The notes below the pieces were generated by a model. The model had not been told where the DNA came from and did no database searches. It worked only from the letters and a program-made list of their open reading frames with translations. Below are positions 8,399-15,712 of a stretch of 21,465 nt of DNA, in pieces; the stretch's first letter is position 1; each line of letters begins with the position of its first letter. This DNA is from SIG710 sp045604985. GTDB lineage: Bacteria; Bacillota; Clostridia; Oscillospirales; CAG-272. Location of the stretch: positions 1-21,465 of the forward strand of contig JAZUPD010000028.1 in the NCBI GenBank assembly GCA_045604985.1. The letters run 5' to 3'. The translations under genes were made by a program, and so were the position numbers.

Positions 8399-10297
8399 AT
8401 GCTTGCAAAATTTTCTTTAACTGAAAAGTCAGATAAAAAAATAATACTCGGCAAGGAAATAAAAGGAGAGGACGCTTCCCTTTTTGGGGCGTTCTCTTCC
8501 GACACAAAGCTCTGCCTTTATCTGCTTGTGCCAAGAACTATCGGCATAACATACCCAACTCTCCGCATTGCCGCCGATGGCGGAGAAATCTCCTCAATCC
8601 CAATGAAATTTACGGGGATCGAGGGTGGAACCGACCGCTTTGAAGTCACTCTTGACATGGGAAAACTATGCGGAAACGAAAAAAGCGGTCTTTTTTACTA
8701 CGACTTTGTTTTTCCTATCGGCGAAAAAAGGCTTTTCTCCGAGACATTTGATAATCTGAATATGAAGCTCTCCGAACACCAAGGCTCAAAATTCAGACTT
8801 CTCGTTTACAGTGAAGGCTTTGAAACCCCAAAATGGTTCAAAGGTGGAATTATGTATCATATTTTCGTTGACCGCTTTGCAAGGGGTTCTTTTTCTGCGC
8901 TTATCAGAGAGGATTCGGAGATAAACGAGGATTGGGAAAACGGTATTCCGCAATACGGCGAATATCCCGGAGCTTTTGTGAAAAACAACGTCTTTTTCGG
9001 CGGAAATCTTATAGGAATAAAAGAAAAACTCCCTTATCTGAAATCACTCGGAGTTACCGTCATATATCTCAGCCCCATTTTTAAGGCTTATTCCAACCAC
9101 AAATATGACACGGGCGATTATATGAAGATTGATGAAATGTTCGGCGGCGACAAGGCACTATGCGACCTTATAAGCGAGGCAGAAAAGAACTCTATCAAGA
9201 TAATTCTTGACGGTGTCTTTAACCACACAGGCGACGACAGCAAATATTTCAACAAATACGGAAAATATGAGAGCATCGGCGCATATCAATCAAAGGAGTC
9301 GGAATATTACGGTTGGTATCATTGGAAAAACCACCCCGATCAGTATGAAAGCTGGTGGGGCATCCCCATTCTTCCAAAGCTCAATCTTGAAAACGAGTGT
9401 TGCCGCAATTATTTTGTGGATGGAGAAGGATCCGTTGTCGGAAAATATACGAAAATGGGCATTGGCGGCATCCGTCTCGATGTTGCGGATGAGCTAACAG
9501 ACGATTTTCTCGAGGGGCTTCGCAAAACAACGAAAAAGTTTTCAAACGGCGAGTCGGTCATCATCGGAGAGGTCTGGGAAAACGCCGCAGACAAGATCGC
9601 ATACGGCAAACGCAGAAAATATTTCAGAGGCGCACAGCTTGGCAGCGTTATGAACTACCCCTTCCGCTCTGCAACGGTTGATTATCTCACCTCGGGAGAT
9701 ACTTCTCTGCTTGCATCGACTCTCACCGAGCTTTACGCTTCCTATCCAAAATGCGTTTGCGATTCGCTGATGAATATTCTCGGCACTCACGATACCGAAA
9801 GAATACTTACCGTGCTTGGCGGCGAGGATAATTCCAACAAGACGAATGAAGAACTTTCACGCATAAGAATGGATGAGGAAATCAAGATAAAAGCAATAAA
9901 GCTTCTCAAAATGGGAAGCATTCTTCAATATACCGTCTATGGAATACCATCTGTTTTTTATGGCGACGAGGCAGGGCTTGAGGGCTATCGCGACCCCTTC
10001 TGCCGTATGCCCTTCCCCTGGGGCAAAGAAAACACAGACCTTCTCTCTCACTATACCCTTCTCGGCAAAATCAGAAGCGAAAATAAGGTCTTCAGCGAGG
10101 GGCTTTTCAAAATAAGACGAGCAGAAGGCGGCTATATCGAATACGAAAGATCAAAAGGTAAAAACAGACTTATAATTGCCATTAACCGAGGCGAAAGTCC
10201 GTTTGCCGCAAGACTTTTGGGAAAGGATCTTCTCACGGGTAAGGTATATACGGAAAATGACCTCATACCTCCCTTGGGAGCTGTGATTTTAAAATGA
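8399..10297 (+). CDS. GH13 alpha-glucan hydrolase (neopullulanase/amylopullulanase-like)
   Basis: This 632-residue protein has an N-terminal beta domain of about 140 residues, then a GH13 barrel beginning near WFKGGIMYHIFVDRFARGSF. Its conserved regions are DGVFNHTG; GIRLDVADE with nucleophile D361; IGEVWEN with acid/base E391; and LGTHDTER with D465. The fifth-region motif LPKLN, preceded by SWWG, points to the neopullulanase, cyclomaltodextrinase and amylopullulanase group (around GH13_20 or GH13_39). There is no signal peptide, so it should act inside the cell. Trimming of limit dextrins left by GlgP is likely, but exact bond preference is unknown. The start at 8399 has only a weak ribosome site (ACGGG), and no better in-frame start exists. 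It follows glgP by 20 bp, which suggests translation partly coupled to glgP. Confidence 0.9.
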   Translation: MLAKFSLTEKSDKKIILGKEIKGEDASLFGAFSSDTKLCLYLLVPRTIGITYPTLRIAADGGEISSIPMKFTGIEGGTDRFEVTLDMGKLCGNEKSGLFYYDFVFPIGEKRLFSETFDNLNMKLSEHQGSKFRLLVYSEGFETPKWFKGGIMYHIFVDRFARGSFSALIREDSEINEDWENGIPQYGEYPGAFVKNNVFFGGNLIGIKEKLPYLKSLGVTVIYLSPIFKAYSNHKYDTGDYMKIDEMFGGDKALCDLISEAEKNSIKIILDGVFNHTGDDSKYFNKYGKYESIGAYQSKESEYYGWYHWKNHPDQYESWWGIPILPKLNLENECCRNYFVDGEGSVVGKYTKMGIGGIRLDVADELTDDFLEGLRKTTKKFSNGESVIIGEVWENAADKIAYGKRRKYFRGAQLGSVMNYPFRSATVDYLTSGDTSLLASTLTELYASYPKCVCDSLMNILGTHDTERILTVLGGEDNSNKTNEELSRIRMDEEIKIKAIKLLKMGSILQYTVYGIPSVFYGDEAGLEGYRDPFCRMPFPWGKENTDLLSHYTLLGKIRSENKVFSEGLFKIRRAEGGYIEYERSKGKNRLIIAINRGESPFAARLLGKDLLTGKVYTENDLIPPLGAVILK

Positions 10298-10779
10298 AGA
10301 ACGAAAACACGAATAAATTCAGAAAAACATCCGGGATTTTGTCCATTGCATTTTTCATCGCAACTCTTTTACTCGAAATAATAAGGCAGATCTTGCCGCC
10401 GCACACCATAATGCCGACAACTACCGATGGCATAATAACTGTATTCCGAAGCATATTTTTCGTTATTTTCGCCCTATCATTTACGGTATTTTTGTTTTTG
10501 GTACTTAGAAACCGCTGTGGCAAGGTAAAGGCGGTGTTTTTCACGCTCTATTCCGATTGTCTCCTTGGCTTCTTTATCGGATTACTGATAACAATGCTTG
10601 CCAGCTCGCAAAATTCCGCATCCTTTGGTATAACACCACTTGAATCTATTTATTATTATTTTCTCGGAATATTCGTGATGCTGATATCTGTATCTCTGAC
10701 TCTTATTGGGATGATCGCCTATGTAATTCTGCAGGCAATAACCACCCGCAAGATAAAAAAACACGAGCAAAGCAGTTAA
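10294..10779 (+). CDS. small four-helix integral membrane protein, unknown function
   Basis: This 161-residue protein has four predicted membrane helices at about residues 14-34, 48-71, 80-102 and 119-147, and a short basic C-terminus (TRKIKKHEQSS). I recognise no family and no catalytic motif. Its ATG overlaps the stop of the GH13 gene in an ATGA arrangement, so translation is almost certainly coupled and the gene belongs to the glg transcript. A few charged residues sit in or near the helices (E28, R31, D88). It could be a small transporter component or sensor, or only a passenger at the operon end. No terminator hairpin is visible in the 50 bases after it. Confidence 0.75.
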   Translation: MKNENTNKFRKTSGILSIAFFIATLLLEIIRQILPPHTIMPTTTDGIITVFRSIFFVIFALSFTVFLFLVLRNRCGKVKAVFFTLYSDCLLGFFIGLLITMLASSQNSASFGITPLESIYYYFLGIFVMLISVSLTLIGMIAYVILQAITTRKIKKHEQSS

Positions 10780-10800
10780 ATTCAAAACTTTTTTGGATCA

Positions 10801-10834
10801 TCATCATAAAACTGTCACATTCTGCGATTATAAT
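10801..10834 (+). promoter_or_regulatory. htrA promoter with Pho-box-like repeat in place of -35
   Basis: A perfect -10 TATAAT is at 10829-10834, with no acceptable -35 hexamer at 16-18 bp. Instead the region reads TCATCAT, AAAA, CTGTCAC (10801-10818), an imperfect 11-bp-phased direct repeat ending exactly 10 bp before the -10. This resembles the Pho box that I recall in the E. coli pstS promoter, in both sequence and position. An OmpR/PhoB-family regulator is encoded 1.5 kb downstream. The -10 is well supported. The activator site is inference. Confidence 0.5.
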
Positions 10835-10869
10835 TTAGTCACCAAAGCAAACATTCACAGGAGGAATCA

Positions 10870-12291
10870 ATGATGAATGAATTTGAAAACAACATAAACG
10901 ACTTTCAAAATAAGGGTAACGATAATACCCCCTCCACCGCAAACAATAATACTCCCTTTGTAAATCAGAATACAAATCCCACGTATCAAAGCACGTATAC
11001 CTGTAATCCCGACGGAACGTACAGTAAAACTCCGCAGAGCGGACCGTGCTTTAAACATCAAAAGAAAAAAACAGGAATTTCCAAGGGTGCGATTATCACC
11101 ATTGCAATATGCGTTTTTTTGGCAGTATCAGTCTTTTTCTTGTTTGTAGGGTTCAGCATTGCGGGAATGATGTCGTTGACAAACAATGTAATCGAGGAAA
11201 ATAGGGTGGCTATGGGAGATGATATCACTCTTGCCCCCGACACCCAAAATGATGCAGATACGGAAGCTATAGTTCCCGACAATAGCACGGCAACCATCAC
11301 GAAGACCCCCGGTGGCTCTGTTGTGACAGTTGAGGGCAAGGTGGGTGAGCTAATGTCAAAGCATCAGGTGGCAACACTTGTCAAGGACAGCGTTGTTGAG
11401 ATAACGACCGAACAGGTTGTAAATGGACACAGCTTTTATCAGTATGTTCAGAGCGGCGCAGGAAGCGGTGTTATCATTGCAAAGGAAGGTCACGTTATCA
11501 CAAACAACCACGTTATTGACGGCGCAAGCAAAATAACGGTGCGCCTCACCAACGGCAATGAATACGAGGCAAAGCTTATCGGAACGGATGCAAGCTCGGA
11601 TATCGCTATTCTTAAAATAACTCCCGATGAGGAGCTTACTGTTGCTACCCTTGGTACAAGTGCAAAGCTTTCTGTTGCTGAGGAGGTAATAGTTATTGGA
11701 AATCCTCTCGGCGAGCTTGGCGGAACTGTTACAAATGGTATCGTCAGCGCACTTGCAAGAGAGATCAATATCGACGGCGAAAAAATGACTCTTATCCAGA
11801 CCAATGCCGCAGTTAATCCGGGCAATTCCGGCGGCGGTATGTTCAATCTCTACGGCGAGCTTGTTGGCATAGTCAATGCAAAATCAAGCGGAAGCGATGT
11901 TGAGGGTCTTGGATTTGCAATTCCGATAGATACAGCATATAATATCGTGCTGCAGCTTATGGATTACGGCTATGTCCGCGGAAGAGTTGACCACGGACTT
12001 GAGCTTATAGATATAGGCGATCTCTTTACCGCCGCTTCGTACAGAGTTAATTCTCTAGGCGTCTATGTTTATGAATCCAAATACACGAACGAAATAAAAA
12101 ACGGAGACAGGATAGTTTCTGTAAACGGCAAAGAGGTTTCCACCTCTGCGGGCGTTAAGGAAGCACTTCACGGTTGCTCCGTCGGTGACACTGTTAAGGT
12201 CACTGTTGCAAGAGGCGGCAGATTTGTGGACGCAAATCTCACTCTCCGTGAATATATCCCCAAAAATTCAAACGAGGTTTCTTTCGAATAA
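10870..12291 (+). CDS. HtrA/DegP-type membrane-anchored serine protease with PDZ domain
   Basis: This surface quality-control protease has 473 residues. A cytoplasmic N-terminus of about 70 residues, rich in Asn, Thr and Gln, is followed by one membrane helix (about 73-101), an extracellular linker rich in Asp and Thr, a trypsin-like domain and a C-terminal PDZ domain (about 375-465, with NGDRIVSVNGKEV). The catalytic triad is complete: H214 in TNNHVID, D244 in SSDIAILK, and S320 in NPGNSGGG. The residue after the SGG is Gly where most HtrA proteins have Pro. AGGAGG at 10859-10864 serves either ATG, at 10870 or 10873. The gene lies 65 bp upstream of a two-component pair, which suggests control of the protease by envelope stress. 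Its own promoter lies at 10829. Confidence 0.92.
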   Translation: MMNEFENNINDFQNKGNDNTPSTANNNTPFVNQNTNPTYQSTYTCNPDGTYSKTPQSGPCFKHQKKKTGISKGAIITIAICVFLAVSVFFLFVGFSIAGMMSLTNNVIEENRVAMGDDITLAPDTQNDADTEAIVPDNSTATITKTPGGSVVTVEGKVGELMSKHQVATLVKDSVVEITTEQVVNGHSFYQYVQSGAGSGVIIAKEGHVITNNHVIDGASKITVRLTNGNEYEAKLIGTDASSDIAILKITPDEELTVATLGTSAKLSVAEEVIVIGNPLGELGGTVTNGIVSALAREINIDGEKMTLIQTNAAVNPGNSGGGMFNLYGELVGIVNAKSSGSDVEGLGFAIPIDTAYNIVLQLMDYGYVRGRVDHGLELIDIGDLFTAASYRVNSLGVYVYESKYTNEIKNGDRIVSVNGKEVSTSAGVKEALHGCSVGDTVKVTVARGGRFVDANLTLREYIPKNSNEVSFE

Positions 12292-12356
12292 TTTAAAATA
12301 AAAACGGTGAATGATGCCGTTAATATGACTCCCTTATTTTTCTTCAAGGAGGCAAT

Positions 12357-13046
12357 ATGTATAACATTCTTGTAGTTGACGATGAAGCGAGAATACGCGA
12401 GCTGATAACAAAATATGCGCTTTTTGAGGGGCATAGCGTTACGGAAGCCCCCGATGGAATGGAGGCTGTTCTTCTCTGCCGCCGCAAGCAATTCGATATT
12501 ATTATTATGGACATAATGATGCCCGAGCTTGACGGCTTTTCTGCCTGCAGAGAGATACGCAAGATCTCGCAAACTCCGATAATCATGTTAAGCGCAAGGG
12601 GAGAAGAATACGACAAGATAAACGGCTTTGAGCTTGGAATCGACGATTATGTGGTCAAGCCATTTTCTCCAAAGGAGCTGATGCTCCGCATTGAAGCCGT
12701 TATGAAAAGAGTGAGAGCCAATCCCACCGATGCGACACGCCCAAATAATGAAATAATCGAATTTGACGAAGGAGGCCTTCGCGCCGATATTACCGCAAGG
12801 CTCGTTTATGTTGGAGGAGAGAGAGTTGAAATGTCACCGAAGGAATACGACCTTTTCTTCTATATGATCAGAAACAAAAACATCGCCCTCTCTCGCGAGA
12901 AACTGCTCAGTGAGGTGTGGGGATATGATTTTTACGGCGATGCAAGAACTCTCGATACGCATATTAAGCTTTTGCGAAAAAGCCTCGGTCAATACAGCAG
13001 ATATATCGTAACGTTGAGAGGTGTCGGCTATCGTTTTGAAGCATGA
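12357..13046 (+). CDS. OmpR/PhoB-family response regulator
   Basis: This 229-residue DNA-binding regulator has an N-terminal receiver domain. D9 and D10 lie in VVDDEARIREL, the phospho-acceptor D52 lies in IIIMDIMMPELDGF, T/S switch residue S79 lies in IIMLSARGEEYDK, and the lysine of YVVKPFSPKEL is present. The C-terminal winged helix (about 135-229) contains LLSEVWGYDFYGDARTLDTH, the usual recognition-helix region, and ends with the family motif LRGVGYRFE. A strong ribosome site, AAGGAGG (12346-12352), precedes the ATG. It lies between the HtrA gene and its presumed kinase and may control the HtrA promoter. The specific stimulus cannot be inferred. Confidence 0.93.
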   Translation: MYNILVVDDEARIRELITKYALFEGHSVTEAPDGMEAVLLCRRKQFDIIIMDIMMPELDGFSACREIRKISQTPIIMLSARGEEYDKINGFELGIDDYVVKPFSPKELMLRIEAVMKRVRANPTDATRPNNEIIEFDEGGLRADITARLVYVGGERVEMSPKEYDLFFYMIRNKNIALSREKLLSEVWGYDFYGDARTLDTHIKLLRKSLGQYSRYIVTLRGVGYRFEA

Positions 13047-13068
13047 TGAAAGGAAAAATAGCTTTCAT
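13046..13068 (+). other. 7-bp hairpin over the regulator stop, within a nine-codon frame
   Basis: ATGAAAG (13046-13052) and CTTTCAT (13062-13068) are perfectly complementary across a 9-nt loop. The hairpin overlaps the regulator stop (TGA 13044-13046), which shares its A with an ATG at 13046. That ATG opens a frame of only nine codons (MKGKIAFIG), closed by TGA at 13073-13075. The frame is the same as that of the kinase gene downstream. A translated leader peptide is possible but unproven. Confidence 0.35.
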
Positions 13069-13081
13069 TGGCTGACCGCTA

Positions 13082-13103
13082 TTGATTTTGTAGGCAAAAT
13101 CAA
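13082..13103 (+). other. 9-bp perfect hairpin between regulator and kinase genes
   Basis: TTGATTTTG (13082-13090) and CAAAATCAA (13095-13103) form a perfect 9-bp stem closed by a TAGG tetraloop. It has only two G-C pairs and no T tract follows, so it is not a standard terminator. It lies 53 nt before the likely kinase ATG and could affect mRNA stability or kinase expression. A chance AT-rich match is the alternative. Confidence 0.4.
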
Positions 13104-13156
13104 CCACAATTCCCCGAGAAAGGAAGGTTTTTATCTCGAAAGCCGTGGTGAAAAAT

Positions 13157-14617
13157 ATGCAAAGAAAAATTTGCGATAATAAATGCAAGGGAATGGGCAT
13201 CAGGTGGAACCTGTTTGCCTTTCTTGCGTTATTCGTGTTTTTTATTCTGGCAGTAGTATGGATATTTCAGGTACTTCTTCTGGGCAGGTTCTATGAAAAC
13301 GCCAAAATGAAGGAGCTGAAGCTCACAGCATCGGTCATCCAATCAAATATTGAAAAAAGTGATCTGGAGCATACTGCCTATACTCTTTCGGGCGATTACT
13401 CCATCTGCATAATTCTTTATGAGATATCGGGCAGTAAAGCCAAAGAAATAGTAAGCTGTGATGCTTCGAGCGGATGCATGATACACCATATGTCCCCCCG
13501 AAGTTTCAGCAATCTTTATAATGAAACACTTGCAAACGGCGGCGAATATACCAAAACATATTCTCTTGATGCCTTTCTCACAAAGGGTGAAATCAGGGGC
13601 GATTCGCTGAACACCATATATATAAGGAACTTTATAAGCACAAACGGAGAAAGCTATGCTCTATTTCTGGATTCAGAGCTTGCCCCTGTCAGTGCCATCG
13701 TAAAAACTTATTTGGTTCAGTATCAGTGGATAGCGATCATTCTTATCCTCGGTGCCCTTATTCTTTCCGTTTTCATGTCAAGGATAATCTCAACTCCCAT
13801 TATAAGGCTTAACAGATCTGTAAAAAGACTTGCTGCAGGAGATTACGATGAGGTCTTTGACGGCAAAGGGTATAGAGAAATAAGGGAGCTTTCAGACGCC
13901 TTAAATTTCGCTTCCTCCGAGCTTTCTAAAAATGACAATCTCCAAAAGGAGCTTATAGCAAATATTTCCCATGACCTGAGGACCCCTCTTACGATGATAA
14001 GAGGATATAGCGAAATGATGCGCGATATCCCCGGTGAAAACACCCCTGAAAACGCTCAGATCGTCATTGAGGAAACAACGCGCCTTTCCGAGCTTGTTGG
14101 TGATATGCTGGATCTTTCCAAAATAAAGGCGGGAACGAGAAAACCTGATATGGAAATTTTCAATATGACTGAAACGGTAAGAGACACTATGCTCCGCTAT
14201 GAAAAACTCACCGAAAAAGACGGATATCATATTGAATTTTACTGCGACGGCGACATTGAAATATATGCCGACAGAACCATGATGCTTCAGGTAGTCTATA
14301 ATCTTATAAACAATGCCGTAAACTATACGGGCGAGAGCAAAGAAGTAATGGTGTCACTTGTGCGGCTCGGAGATAAGCTTCGTTTTTCTGTTTCTGACAA
14401 AGGCGATGGCATTTCCCCCGAAGAGCTTCCTTTTATCTGGGACAGATATTATAAAGTCGATAAGATACACAAGCGTGCGACAGTAGGCACGGGGCTTGGC
14501 CTTTCCATCGTCAAGAGTATACTTGAGGCTCACAAAGCAACATACGGAGTTGAAAGCACTGTTGGCGTCGGAAGCACCTTTTGGTTTGAGCTTCCAATAG
14601 CGGAAGAACAAAAATAA
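13157..14617 (+). CDS. HAMP-containing sensor histidine kinase
   Basis: This 486-residue kinase is the likely partner of the regulator upstream. Helix 1 (about residues 17-43) and helix 2 (about 191-212) bracket an extracellular sensor region of about 145 residues with no recognised fold. A HAMP linker (RLNRSVKRLAAGDYDEVFDG) follows, then the HisKA domain with phospho-acceptor H272 in ISHDLRTPL, and the ATPase domain with the N-box NLINNAVNYT, the G1 box DKGDGI, the F-box-like PFIWDRYYK and the G2 box GTGLGLSIVK. The start is uncertain. GTG at 13145 or 13148 is possible, but ATG at 13157 is preferred because GGTGA (13147-13151) sits 5 nt before it. The better-looking AAGGAAGG at 13120-13127 is 17 nt from the first GTG. 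A gap of about 110 bp after the regulator is unusually long for such a pair. Confidence 0.92.
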   Translation: MQRKICDNKCKGMGIRWNLFAFLALFVFFILAVVWIFQVLLLGRFYENAKMKELKLTASVIQSNIEKSDLEHTAYTLSGDYSICIILYEISGSKAKEIVSCDASSGCMIHHMSPRSFSNLYNETLANGGEYTKTYSLDAFLTKGEIRGDSLNTIYIRNFISTNGESYALFLDSELAPVSAIVKTYLVQYQWIAIILILGALILSVFMSRIISTPIIRLNRSVKRLAAGDYDEVFDGKGYREIRELSDALNFASSELSKNDNLQKELIANISHDLRTPLTMIRGYSEMMRDIPGENTPENAQIVIEETTRLSELVGDMLDLSKIKAGTRKPDMEIFNMTETVRDTMLRYEKLTEKDGYHIEFYCDGDIEIYADRTMMLQVVYNLINNAVNYTGESKEVMVSLVRLGDKLRFSVSDKGDGISPEELPFIWDRYYKVDKIHKRATVGTGLGLSIVKSILEAHKATYGVESTVGVGSTFWFELPIAEEQK

Positions 14618-14631
14618 TTTTAATAAATCTC

Positions 14632-14665
14632 TTGTATTTATCGAGGAGTTATAATATAATATAAT
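14632..14665 (+). promoter_or_regulatory. SigA-type promoter with three overlapping TATAAT boxes
   Basis: TATAAT occurs three times in 5-bp steps, at 14650-14655, 14655-14660 and 14660-14665. TTGTAT at 14632-14637 is exactly 17 bp from the middle copy. Transcription would start near 14667-14672, so the ATG at 14671 would be at the very 5' end, and translation more likely begins at 14701. This gives the sortase operon its own promoter after the kinase gene. Confidence 0.65.
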
Positions 14666-14700
14666 GTGATATGTATGAAACCAAAAAGAAAGGAGAAAAT

Positions 14701-15711
14701 ATGGGCTTTTTCAAAAAGAAGAGAAACGAAATATACGATGATACCGAAGAAAAGATATCCCTTTTTGAACGATCGCTTATAGAGCTGACCCCGAACGATA
14801 TCGCTCCCCCGCAAAAGAAGAGCAGTAGTTTTTCAGCATACGGTGTGATAAGAATATTGCTCATATTCATCTGCCTTTCAGTATTTGCATATTGCGTTTA
14901 TCTTTTTGTCAATAATATGATAGAATATGATAGAGCAGACGATATATATCTATCTATTTCGGATGAATTTTTTGATCTTGAAAAAAATGAAGATGCAAGG
15001 ATAGACGACAAAGTCTCAAAAATGAAGCTTCCCCAAAAGAGTATTGCGATCCCTATCTTTGCCGAAGCTATAAAGCTTGATGATTCTGAGATAAACAGAT
15101 TTTATTCCGAGGGAAATTCGGAATACAACATGGAATTTGAGCGTATGAAATCAAAGCTGGAGGCACTTCATACACAAAATAGTGATATCGTGGGCTTTAT
15201 ATGTGCCGAGGGTACGAAGATAAGCTATCCCGTGACGCGCTATACCGATAATGAATTTTATCTTGACCACAGCTTCGATAAAAAAACGCTCAAAAGCGGA
15301 ACTATCTTTATGGATTACAGAAATTTAAGGAGCATTGGCGAAAATAAAAATATCGTTATCTACGGGCATAATATGTCAAATGGCTCGATGCTTGGCGGTG
15401 TTACAAAATTCTATAAAAACGAAAGCTTTTTTAATAATACCCCAATAATTTTTTATGCCTTTGACGGCATATACACATTTGAGGTCTTTTCGGTTTACAA
15501 AACCTCAGCAGATTATCAGTATTTTAAAACAGAATTCAATTCAAGGGAAGAATTTTTAAATTTCGCCAAGGAAGTGAAGGGCAATTCTATATATCAAAAG
15601 GACGTCACCTTTAAGGAGGGCGACATTATCCTCACCCTCTCCACCTGCACAAATACTACACAGCTGGGTAGATATGCCCTCCATGCAAGGCTCACAAGGA
15701 TAGATAAATAA
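14701..15711 (+). CDS. srtB: class B sortase
   Basis: This membrane-bound transpeptidase cuts a C-terminal sorting signal and links the protein to peptidoglycan. The 336-residue protein has a cytoplasmic basic N-terminus, one membrane helix (about 48-72), an extracellular linker and the sortase beta-barrel. Catalytic residues are visible: H223 in IYGHNM, C316 in TLSTCTN and R324 in LGRYALHARL. The motif VGFICAEGTKISYPV and the order of elements favour class B. ATG at 14701 has AAGGAG 5 nt upstream; the in-frame ATG at 14671 has no ribosome site and lies at the predicted transcript start. No sorting-signal substrate is encoded in the window, so the sortase probably serves proteins encoded elsewhere. 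The gene starts a three-gene unit with the methyltransferase and glycosyltransferase that follow. Confidence 0.92.
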   Translation: MGFFKKKRNEIYDDTEEKISLFERSLIELTPNDIAPPQKKSSSFSAYGVIRILLIFICLSVFAYCVYLFVNNMIEYDRADDIYLSISDEFFDLEKNEDARIDDKVSKMKLPQKSIAIPIFAEAIKLDDSEINRFYSEGNSEYNMEFERMKSKLEALHTQNSDIVGFICAEGTKISYPVTRYTDNEFYLDHSFDKKTLKSGTIFMDYRNLRSIGENKNIVIYGHNMSNGSMLGGVTKFYKNESFFNNTPIIFYAFDGIYTFEVFSVYKTSADYQYFKTEFNSREEFLNFAKEVKGNSIYQKDVTFKEGDIILTLSTCTNTTQLGRYALHARLTRIDK

Positions 15712-15712
15712 A

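Noticed and set aside
10780..10800. Terminator after the glycogen operon
   Set aside because: There is a run of six T at 10789-10794, but the preceding possible stem (AGTT/AACT) is only four A/T-rich pairs, so I do not call it.
11827..11838. HtrA protease inactivated by GNSGGG replacing GNSGGP
   Set aside because: The catalytic His, Asp and Ser are all in place, and a Gly at that position does not remove the nucleophile or oxyanion loop.
12294..12341. Weak nested hairpin (AACGG/CCGTT) between htrA and the regulator gene as a terminator or attenuator
   Set aside because: Only five pairs with a 9-nt loop in AT-rich DNA and no proper T tract; it is likely chance.
14671..14700. ATG at 14671 as the sortase start
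   Set aside because: It has no ribosome site and sits at the predicted transcription start. ATG at 14701 has AAGGAG at good spacing.
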